From Planctomycetota bacterium (lineage in GTDB: Bacteria > Planctomycetota > Planctomycetia > Pirellulales > Lacipirellulaceae): DNA of 18,995 nt. The notes under the pieces are model-generated. The model did no database searches. It saw nothing but the letters and a program-made list of their open reading frames with translations, and was not told the origin of the DNA. The stretch is from positions 1-18,995 of the forward strand of contig JAADIN010000256.1 in assembly GCA_013151315.1 (NCBI GenBank). The letters are read 5' to 3'. Made by a program: the position numbers and the translations under genes. Positions 1-6,682 of this stretch are shown piece by piece (the stretch's first letter is position 1; every line of letters begins with the position of its first letter).

Positions 1-1175
1 TCGATATACCGCTCTCCAATTGCATCAACAGCGGGATCAAGCGGATCTATGTGCTGACGCAGTTTCTCTCGGTCAGCTTGCATCGGCACATTCGCGGCAC
101 CTATCGGTTCGATAATTTCAGCGGCGGTTTCGTCGAGATACTCGCAGCCCAACAGACGATGGCCGAAGGGACCGACTGGTATCAAGGCACCGCCGACGCG
201 GTTCGCAAAAATCTACGCTACCTAACGCAGTCGTACGTCGAGCATATCGTAATCCTCTCTGGCGATCAGCTCTACCGGATGGACTTTGCGAAGATGCTGC
301 AAACGCATCGCGATTCGAAGGCCGACATTACGATCGCCGCCAAGCCCGTGCATGGTCACGAGGCTCAAGGGCTTGGTGTGATGAACGTCGACAACTCGGG
401 GCAAGTCGTCGGCTTTGTTGAAAAACCACAGACCGAGGCCGAGCTGAACTCGGTGCGAATGGATCCTGATTGGATCGACGCTCGCGGCATCGCTAGCGAA
501 GGGCGCGATTGCCTCGCCAGCATGGGCATCTATATTTTCAATCGCGAAACGCTTGCACGAGCGCTGGAAGAAACCGACCATCAAGATTTCGGCAAAGAAG
601 TTTTCCCCACCTCGATCAACCAATGCAAAGTACAAGTCCATCTCTTCGATGACTATTGGGAAGACATCGGCACGATCGCCTCATTCTACGATGCCAATTT
701 ACAGTTGGCCGGCCCTAATGCACCTTTTCAGTTCGCCGCAACCTTGTCGCCGATCTATTCCCGTCCACGCTTTCTACCACCCACACGAATCGACGGGGCC
801 ACGATCCGTCAAAGCTATGTGGCAGACGGATGTATCATCGAGCCGGGGGCTCAAATCGAAAACAGCATCATTGGCCTGCGCTGCCGGATTGGCCGCGACG
901 TGACGATCCGAAATTCGATCATCATGGGTGCCGATTATTACGAAACCTCTGAGGAAGCAAAAAACTCGGGTTCGGCCTCGCTTCCGCTTGGCATAGGCGA
1001 CGGAGTTACCATCGACAAAGCCATTGTGGACAAAAACTGCCGAATCGGTGCCGGGGCGCAAATCGTCAATAACAAAAGTCTCGAGGAAGGCAAAGCAGGC
1101 AGCTTTTGCTCGATCCAAGACGGAATCCTGGTCGTAGAAAAAGACGCCTTGCTCCCGCCTGGATGGCATCCTTAG
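1..1175 (+). CDS. glgC: Glucose-1-phosphate adenylyltransferase (ADP-glucose pyrophosphorylase), 5' end cut by window
   Basis: Makes ADP-glucose from glucose-1-phosphate and ATP, the committed step of bacterial glycogen synthesis, in the cytoplasm. The reading frame is open from base 3; its first residues (DIPLSNCINSGI) are the family's conserved motif near the N-terminus, so the true start lies left of the window and the GTG at 51 is internal. Further family marks in order are YQGTADAVR, the LSGDQLYRMD nucleotide-binding segment, FVEKP, MGIYIF, and YWEDIGTI, followed by the left-handed beta-helix C-terminal domain (RIDGATI, GLRCRIGRDVTIRNSIIMGADYY, IVDKNCRIGAG). The YWEDIGTI...LPPT and MGADYYE segments resemble cyanobacterial/plant-type enzymes more than the enterobacterial type. 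Roughly the last 390 residues are present. The next gene starts about 70 bases downstream on the same strand. Confidence 0.96.
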   Translation, partial: DIPLSNCINSGIKRIYVLTQFLSVSLHRHIRGTYRFDNFSGGFVEILAAQQTMAEGTDWYQGTADAVRKNLRYLTQSYVEHIVILSGDQLYRMDFAKMLQTHRDSKADITIAAKPVHGHEAQGLGVMNVDNSGQVVGFVEKPQTEAELNSVRMDPDWIDARGIASEGRDCLASMGIYIFNRETLARALEETDHQDFGKEVFPTSINQCKVQVHLFDDYWEDIGTIASFYDANLQLAGPNAPFQFAATLSPIYSRPRFLPPTRIDGATIRQSYVADGCIIEPGAQIENSIIGLRCRIGRDVTIRNSIIMGADYYETSEEAKNSGSASLPLGIGDGVTIDKAIVDKNCRIGAGAQIVNNKSLEEGKAGSFCSIQDGILVVEKDALLPPGWHP

Positions 1176-1246
1176 CGCCTCTGCGTGAAATTTTTATAAT
1201 CGGTGAAGAATTGTCCCAAATTGAAGAATCGTCTCAGAAAGAAAAA

Positions 1247-1954
1247 ATGAAACTACTCCAGCCCGTGACTTTTTCGTTTCTTGCTATTCTCGTTACTGGA
1301 ATCAGCTTTGTGGCTGAAAACAGCGCCCACGTCTGTGCCCAAGAGGTAGACTCGACCGAGATTTATTTGGACGAGCCCGAAAAAGAGCCGCCCCCCACGG
1401 TCGTGCGACAAGATACCCAGAAAGCGAATTACGACGACGAGAATCCTCGACTGGAACGCGGGGTCGCCTATCTCTCCAACGATCAGGTAGTCAGTCATGG
1501 CAAGTACGTCGAGTTTTACCGCAGTGGGCAAAAATACTCGGAAGGCACCTATGACATGGGCCTCCACACGGGGCAATGGAAGTATTGGCATCCCAACGAG
1601 CAAATCTGCAAGTCGGTCAACTTCAAAGCAGGCAAGCCTCACGGCCAATGGGACGTTTTTCGACCTGACGGTTCGCGTGAAGCGAGCAAGGGCTATGAGA
1701 ACGGAATGCGGCACGGCCCCTGGATCATCTACTTCGAGGATGGCAAGCAGCCCAAGATCGAATTGACCTACAACCAAGGGCAAATCGATGGGGAGCGATT
1801 GATCTACTACGCAAACGGCCAACTGCGCCAGCAAATACCTTTTGAAAATGGTCTCATGCATGGCAAAGTGACCAACTGGGACGAGGAAGGCAAGAAAGTT
1901 TCTGAAATGCAATTCGAGGAAGGAAAGCTAGTGGGGAAACCCAAGCAACTCTGA
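1247..1954 (+). CDS. Exported MORN-type repeat protein (YwqK-like family)
   Basis: A 235-residue protein with a signal peptide (residues 1 to about 31: positive MKLL start, hydrophobic core FSFLAILVTGISFVA). A polar, acidic linker to about residue 75 precedes five or more repeats of 22-24 residues of the form G-x-(F/Y)-x-x-G-x-(K)-x-E-G-x-Y-x-x-G-x-x-x-G-x-W (residues 85-230; e.g. GKYVEFYRSGQKYSEGTY, GPWIIYFEDGKQ, GERLIYYANGQL). Such MORN_2 repeats are often database-labelled 'toxin-antitoxin system YwqK family antitoxin', but nothing here supports an antitoxin role. I chose the ATG at 1247 because it gives a clean signal peptide; an upstream in-frame ATG at 1106 lies inside glgC. The purine-rich stretch before the ATG is at best a weak ribosome site. 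Probably a cell-envelope or periplasmic protein of unknown function. Confidence 0.85.
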   Translation: MKLLQPVTFSFLAILVTGISFVAENSAHVCAQEVDSTEIYLDEPEKEPPPTVVRQDTQKANYDDENPRLERGVAYLSNDQVVSHGKYVEFYRSGQKYSEGTYDMGLHTGQWKYWHPNEQICKSVNFKAGKPHGQWDVFRPDGSREASKGYENGMRHGPWIIYFEDGKQPKIELTYNQGQIDGERLIYYANGQLRQQIPFENGLMHGKVTNWDEEGKKVSEMQFEEGKLVGKPKQL

Positions 1955-2021
1955 GATAGCTCCAACTGAAAACAAGCAAAGAATTGCGCCACAGAATCAG
2001 CCCCCTTTCTACGCCCCAATT

Positions 2022-3974
2022 ATGTCAGACCCGCAGAAAAAAAACGAACCCACCAAGCCACAACCGCCTCAGCGGTTGAGCCCGATGCATTGGATTGCCT
2101 TGGGATTACTCGCCTTCGTGTCCCTCTCCTTTCTGACCTCGGCATGGACCCCCAGTTCGACCCTCTTGTACAGCCAATTGTTGGAACAGCTTCGCAAGGA
2201 CAATGTTTCCAAGGTGACCATCAGCGGGCAACGAGTCACCGGCGAACTTCGCGAGCCCATCACTCCCCAACCTGACGACGAGTCGAAAGACAAAAAACCT
2301 GAACCGATCAAACGCTTTAGCACCCTGCTCCCCAATCAAGTAGGCGAGCAATGGCTCGAAGAACTTCAAACCAAGGATGTCGAAATTCTCGCCGAGTCGC
2401 CGACCTCCTACGACGATTTGTTCATGCTTGTTTCGATCGTCGGCTTGGTGCTGCTGTTCTTCTTTGCCTGGACAATGATCCGCAGGGCGCGAGATCCCAT
2501 GTCGGGGGGGGGAATGCTGGGCAGCGTGACCAAGAGTCCGGCTCGCCGGTACGATGCCGACGACAAACGCATTGTCTTCGACGACGTTGCAGGCTTAGGC
2601 GGCGTCAAGAAAGACTTGCAAGAAATTGTTCTCTTCCTCAAAGAGGCAGAAAAATTCCATCGCCTCGGAGCCGAAGTTCCCAAAGGCGTACTGCTGATGG
2701 GCCCGCCGGGCACGGGCAAAACATTGCTTGCCCGTGCAATCGCCGGCGAAGCCGAAGTCCCTTTTTATTCGATCAATGGCTCCGAGTTTATTCAGTTGTT
2801 TGTCGGCGTAGGCGCAGGACGCGTCCGCGACATGTTCAAGACGGCCCAAGACAATGCGCCAGCGATTTTATTCATCGACGAAATCGACGCCGTGGGTCGC
2901 CAACGGGGGGCGGGACTTGGCGGCGGACACGACGAACGAGAGCAAACGCTCAACCAAATTCTGAGCGAGATGGACGGCTTTAGTCCGACCTCGACCGTGA
3001 TAGTCCTCGCGGCGACCAATCGACCCGATGTGCTCGACCCGGCCCTGCTGCGACCCGGACGATTCGACCGACACATCACGGTCGACAACCCGGGGCTCGA
3101 AGCCCGCCAAGAACTATTCGAGTTGCACAGCCAAAAAGTGCCCGTCACCGAAGAAGTCGACTTCCACAAGCTGGCCCGTGCAACCGTCGGACTTACAGGG
3201 GCCGACATCCGTAATCTTGTCAACGAAGCAGCACTCTGGGCAACTCGACACGAGAAAGACAAAGTCGGGATGGACGACTTTGAGTATGCGCGCGACAAAG
3301 CGCTTATGGGCGCGAAACGTGACGACGTACTCAGCGAAAAGGAAAAGGAAATTACCGCCTTCCACGAGGCGGGACACGCCGTTCTTGCTTGGCTTGTGCC
3401 GGGCTGCGATCCGGTCCACAAGGTGACCATCATTCCTCGCGGTCGCTCGCTGGGCGTTACCCAGTTGGTTCCCGAAGAAGATCGCCACAACATGGGAGAG
3501 CGCGAAATGCACGCCCGCCTCGCCATGCTGCTGGGAGGTCGTACGGCCGAAAAGCTTCAGTTCGACGAGTATAGCGCCGGAGCCTCCCAAGACCTAAAAC
3601 AAGCCACCTCGCTGGCTCGCCAAATGGTTACCCAGTGGGGCATGAGCGAACGCCTGGGACCGGTCGCATTTAGCCACAGCGAGGAACAGCCATTCCTGGG
3701 CCGAGAAATGGCCCAGGAACATCGCGTTTGCAGCGAGCGTACCGCCCAAATCATTGACGAAGAAATCACCCGAATCTTGCAAGCCTCGGCAGAGCTGGCG
3801 GAGCGAATTCTCACCGAGCACCGCGACAAGCTGGACTCGATCGCGGCGGCGCTTCTGGAACACGAAATGATCGACAACCAAAAAATCGAGAAGCTCATCG
3901 GCCCTTCGCTCCATCATTCTAAAGAGTCGGGCGGCACGGCGGCAGCCGATGCGGCCTCGACTCGTAGCGGTTAG
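2022..3974 (+). CDS. ftsH: ATP-dependent zinc metalloprotease FtsH
   Basis: Membrane-anchored AAA+ protease that extracts and degrades misfolded membrane proteins and short-lived regulators. The 650-residue product has the usual layout: a short cytoplasmic start, membrane segment 1 (about 23-41), an extracytoplasmic domain, membrane segment 2 (about 133-153), a glycine linker (SGGG, 161-164), the AAA module, and the M41 peptidase. Walker A GPPGTGKT is at 227-234, Walker B ILFIDEID at 282-289, and the SRH arginines lie in LLRPGRFDR (342-350). The zinc motif HEAGH is at 448-452 with a likely third ligand D524 in SAGASQD. The pore segment reads FIQLFVGVGAGRVRD rather than the common FVEMFVGVGASRVRD; the Phe-Val-Gly core is kept. 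Planctomycetes commonly carry several FtsH paralogues, and this may be a divergent one. No clear Shine-Dalgarno before the ATG. Confidence 0.97.
   Translation: MSDPQKKNEPTKPQPPQRLSPMHWIALGLLAFVSLSFLTSAWTPSSTLLYSQLLEQLRKDNVSKVTISGQRVTGELREPITPQPDDESKDKKPEPIKRFSTLLPNQVGEQWLEELQTKDVEILAESPTSYDDLFMLVSIVGLVLLFFFAWTMIRRARDPMSGGGMLGSVTKSPARRYDADDKRIVFDDVAGLGGVKKDLQEIVLFLKEAEKFHRLGAEVPKGVLLMGPPGTGKTLLARAIAGEAEVPFYSINGSEFIQLFVGVGAGRVRDMFKTAQDNAPAILFIDEIDAVGRQRGAGLGGGHDEREQTLNQILSEMDGFSPTSTVIVLAATNRPDVLDPALLRPGRFDRHITVDNPGLEARQELFELHSQKVPVTEEVDFHKLARATVGLTGADIRNLVNEAALWATRHEKDKVGMDDFEYARDKALMGAKRDDVLSEKEKEITAFHEAGHAVLAWLVPGCDPVHKVTIIPRGRSLGVTQLVPEEDRHNMGEREMHARLAMLLGGRTAEKLQFDEYSAGASQDLKQATSLARQMVTQWGMSERLGPVAFSHSEEQPFLGREMAQEHRVCSERTAQIIDEEITRILQASAELAERILTEHRDKLDSIAAALLEHEMIDNQKIEKLIGPSLHHSKESGGTAAADAASTRSG
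2504..2512 (+). repeat. Nine-G homopolymer inside ftsH
   Basis: A run of nine G encodes glycines of the linker between membrane segment 2 and the AAA module of FtsH. The reading frame is intact. Such runs are prone to slippage, but a glycine linker here is normal for FtsH. Confidence 0.8.
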
Positions 3975-4050
3975 CTTTTAGCGATTAGAAACCTCCTCTG
4001 GCTAACTGCTAAAATCGACTAGCGACAACCCTTCCCCAAAAAAGGCTCCT

Positions 4051-4374
4051 ATGACTTCCAATAACTCAAAGACTTTCGCCCACATGGTCTATTTTACGCT
4101 GAAAGAGAGTTCTGCAGCGGCGCAAGAGACGCTCGTCGAATCCTGCAAAAAGTACTTAAACGACCATGAGGGGCTACAACACTTTAGCGTAGGGAGTCGA
4201 GCCGAGGCGTATCAGCGACCGGTCAACAACACCGATTTCCACGTCGCCCTGCACCTCGTTTTCGCGACCGAAGCCGATCACGATCGCTACCAAAATTCGG
4301 AGCGTCACCAACGATTTATCAACGAAAACAAGGAAAGTTGGGCCCAAGTCCAGGTGTTTGACGCGCTAGCCTGA
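4051..4374 (+). CDS. Dabb (stress-responsive alpha/beta-barrel) domain protein
   Basis: A 107-residue cytoplasmic protein made of a single Dabb domain, the dimeric ferredoxin-like barrel fold. Visible marks are the N-terminal strand FAHMVYFTLKE, the helix SAAAQETLVESCKKYL, the strand LQHFSVGSRAE, the central strand DFHVALHLVFATEADHDRY, and the closing H-x-x-F-I-x-E-N...WAQVQVFD. Length matches the family (about 95-110). Dabb proteins range from stress-induced proteins of unknown activity to small cyclases; the sequence alone does not say which. It sits between ftsH and ppk1 on the same strand, 76 bases after ftsH and 59 before ppk1. An AAGG a few bases before the ATG could serve as a weak ribosome site. 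No signal peptide. Confidence 0.86.
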   Translation: MTSNNSKTFAHMVYFTLKESSAAAQETLVESCKKYLNDHEGLQHFSVGSRAEAYQRPVNNTDFHVALHLVFATEADHDRYQNSERHQRFINENKESWAQVQVFDALA

Positions 4375-4404
4375 GCGGTCGAGAGTATTCTGACTGATCG
4401 AGGG

Positions 4405-4410
4405 TATAAT
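4405..4410 (+). promoter_or_regulatory. Candidate -10 element of the ppk1 promoter
   Basis: A perfect TATAAT lies 23 bases before the ppk1 ATG, just after the Dabb stop codon, with a purine-rich GAAGAGGA (4415-4422) ribosome site between it and the ATG. No convincing -35 hexamer is found 16-18 bases upstream (GAGAGT/AGAGTA), and there is no extended TGn. If used, ppk1 would have a very short leader of its own in addition to any readthrough. Confidence 0.4.
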
Positions 4411-4433
4411 GGGGGAAGAGGAACCAAACCGCC

Positions 4434-6530
4434 ATGCCCGACGACCCCACCTTCCACCCTGAGCACTTCATCAATCGCGAGTTGAGCTGGCTGCAGTTCA
4501 ATGCGCGCGTGCTAGAAGAAGCTCAGGATCCGTCGAATCCGTTGTTCGAGCGGGTCAAATTCCTGGCGATCTGCAGCTCCAATCTCGACGAGTTCTTCAT
4601 GGTGCGCGTGGCAGGGCTCCGCGAGCAAGCTTTTGGTGGCGTCGCGCCGCAAGACATTGCCACCGATGGAGTCCGTGCCTTGTCGCAACTGCGCAAGATA
4701 TCTCAAAGCACTCGCACCTTGGTCGAACAGCAATACCGCTGCTTCAACGAAGCGATCCTTCCGGCGCTGGCGGAACACAACATTCGCCTGCTTGGCGTAA
4801 AAGATCTCGACAAGAGACAGAAAAAAATCATCAACGATTTTTTTCACCAACGCGCGTTTCCAGTGCTCACGCCTATGGCGATCGACCCGAGCCATCCAAG
4901 CCCCCGGTTTCACAATCGGGCCCTTTACCTCGTGGCGTTGCTCCACCGCACAAGCGGCTTGGGCCCTGCCAGTCTTTTCTCGGTAGTCCAACTGCCCCAA
5001 GTCCTACCGCGATTCATTCATGTCGGCCATCCGGGCGAACATTCGTTTGTCCTGCTGGAAACAATTCTCGCATCCAAATTGCCCGAGCTGGTGGGCGGCT
5101 ACGAGATTTCCCATCACGCCTCGTTTCGCATCACTCGCGACATGGACATCGAGCTCCTCGAGCAAGAATCCGACGACATGCTGCAAGCGATCGAAAAACG
5201 ATTGCGCGAGCGGCAACATACGGGGGCCGTCCGACTCGAAGTCCAAGCCGACATCGGACGCGATCTCTTAAAAATGCTTGTGCAGGAAGAAGAGCTGCAT
5301 CTCAAAGTCGATGTCGAAGGAGAAACCTACAGCGAGGTCTACCCGCTGGATGGCATGTTGGATATGACCAGCCTCTGGGAGCTGATGCGCTTGATCGACG
5401 GAGACGACCTCCGCGAACCACCTTTTACGCCTCGCCAGCAACTGGGCCTCAAACCTAAGGACGACCTCTTCGCCAAGATCGCGGAGCAAGATTTCTTGCT
5501 ACACCATCCGTTCGACTCCTTTGACCCGGTCGTCAAGTTCATCGAGGCGGCCGCAGACGACCCCGGCGTGCTGGCAATCAAACAGACGCTCTACCGAACG
5601 AGCGGCGACAGCCCGATCGTTCGCGCCTTAATCAAAGCCGCCGAAAACGGCAAACACGTTACCGCCCTGGTCGAGCTGCAAGCGAGGTTCGACGAAGCTA
5701 ACAATATCGTTTGGGCCCGACAAATGGAGCGGGCGGGCGTCCACGTGGTCTACGGTTTCATGGACTTAAAAACCCATTGCAAGCTCGCGATGGTCGTTCG
5801 CCAAGAAGGAAAAAAGGTACGGCGTTACGTCCACCTGGGCACGGGAAACTACAACCCCAACACGGCTAAACTTTACACCGACATCGGTCTCTTCACATCG
5901 AACAAAGACATGGCCGACGACGCGTCTGCTCTTTTCAATTTTCTCACCGGCTATTCGCAAGGCCACCAGTGGAAGAAGCTGATCGTCGCCCCCCAAGACT
6001 TGCATCGCCGCACTCTCGAATTGATCGAGGCTCAAACCGAGCGCGCCCGCCAGGGGAAAAAATCGCGAATCTTCGCCAAGCTCAACTCGTTGGTCGACCG
6101 CGAAACGATCGAGTCGCTCTATCGGGCCAGTCAGGCAGGCGTACCGATCGACTTGGTCGTCCGCGGCATTTGCTGTCTCCGGCCAGGACTCGAGGGAGTC
6201 TCCGACAACATCCAAGTTCGCAGCATTGTCGATCGTTTTCTTGAGCACAGCCGCATCTTTATTTTCGGCGAAGGATCGAAAAAACAAGTTTTTCTGTCGA
6301 GTGCCGATTGGATGCCACGAAATTTCACGCGCCGCGTCGAAGTGATGTTCCCAGTGGAAGATCCCGAGCTCAAGCAGCGCATTTGCGAGGAAATCGTCCC
6401 CGTTTATCTAGCAGACAACACGAAGGCACGCCGGTTGGAGGCCGCCGGTTCGTACATTCACGACAACGTCAAACAAGGAGAATTGCCTCGTCGCGCGCAA
6501 TGCGATCTCCTGAACGCATCTGTCGGTTAG
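4434..6530 (+). CDS. ppk1: Polyphosphate kinase 1
   Basis: Reversibly polymerises the gamma-phosphate of ATP into long-chain polyphosphate. The 698-residue product has the full family layout: N-terminal domain (FINRELSWLQFNARVLEEA, CSSNLDEFFMVRVAG), head domain with LTPMAIDPSHPSP (about 145-157), and two phospholipase-D-like catalytic domains. The phosphorylated histidine is H448 in DLKTHCK, equivalent to E. coli H435. The second catalytic histidine is H605 in RFLEHSR, equivalent to E. coli H592, followed by SSADWMPRNFTRRVE. The metal/phosphate-binding arginines fall in QTLYRTS (R388) and QARFDE (R418); YVHLGTGNYNP (465-474) is also intact. Everything needed for catalysis is present. The ATG at 4434 follows a good purine-rich ribosome site. 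No ppx exopolyphosphatase is adjacent in the window. Confidence 0.97.
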   Translation: MPDDPTFHPEHFINRELSWLQFNARVLEEAQDPSNPLFERVKFLAICSSNLDEFFMVRVAGLREQAFGGVAPQDIATDGVRALSQLRKISQSTRTLVEQQYRCFNEAILPALAEHNIRLLGVKDLDKRQKKIINDFFHQRAFPVLTPMAIDPSHPSPRFHNRALYLVALLHRTSGLGPASLFSVVQLPQVLPRFIHVGHPGEHSFVLLETILASKLPELVGGYEISHHASFRITRDMDIELLEQESDDMLQAIEKRLRERQHTGAVRLEVQADIGRDLLKMLVQEEELHLKVDVEGETYSEVYPLDGMLDMTSLWELMRLIDGDDLREPPFTPRQQLGLKPKDDLFAKIAEQDFLLHHPFDSFDPVVKFIEAAADDPGVLAIKQTLYRTSGDSPIVRALIKAAENGKHVTALVELQARFDEANNIVWARQMERAGVHVVYGFMDLKTHCKLAMVVRQEGKKVRRYVHLGTGNYNPNTAKLYTDIGLFTSNKDMADDASALFNFLTGYSQGHQWKKLIVAPQDLHRRTLELIEAQTERARQGKKSRIFAKLNSLVDRETIESLYRASQAGVPIDLVVRGICCLRPGLEGVSDNIQVRSIVDRFLEHSRIFIFGEGSKKQVFLSSADWMPRNFTRRVEVMFPVEDPELKQRICEEIVPVYLADNTKARRLEAAGSYIHDNVKQGELPRRAQCDLLNASVG

Positions 6531-6540
6531 AGAAGTCGCT

Positions 6541-6628
6541 AGTGCTTTGTCATAACTAAAAATTGGGATGCGGTGTGAGCCGCACGGCGCTAGCCGCGGG
6601 TTGCGGAGTGTAGCGGCATGCCCCCAGG
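6541..6628 (+). repeat. Solo copy of a dispersed ~88-base intergenic repeat unit
   Basis: Starts AGTGCTTTGTC, continues with CTAAAAATTGGGAT and GTGAGCCGC...GCGCTAGCC, and ends with GGCATGCCCCCAGG. The first 29 bases match 16451-16479 at 26 positions. The core and tail match the reverse complement of 16517-16606, including a tail of the form CGGGT(T/A)GCGGAG(T/C)GTA. Lies just after the ppk1 stop, between two convergent genes. Confidence 0.75.
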
Positions 6629-6636
6629 CCCGACGC

Positions 6637-6672
6637 GCAAGCGAGAAAAACTCCGAGAAATCCCTCGCTTGC
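6637..6672. terminator. Stem-loop between convergent ppk1 and FlgI-like genes
   Basis: Perfect 9-base inverted repeat GCAAGCGAG (6637-6645) / CTCGCTTGC (6664-6672) with an 18-base loop, 11 bases from the stop of the - strand gene. There is no proper T-tract on either side, so it is only a candidate bidirectional transcription barrier, or part of another repeat family. Confidence 0.4.
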
Positions 6673-6682
6673 ATTACTGAGC

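Noticed and set aside
1106..1246. Upstream in-frame start for the MORN-type protein
   Set aside because: Overlaps glgC and would bury the signal peptide 47 residues inside the protein.
3976..4014. Stem-loop TTTTAGCGATTAG / CTAACTGCTAAAA after ftsH
   Set aside because: A/T-rich stem with one mismatch and one G-U, 13-base loop and no T-tract; too weak to call a terminator.
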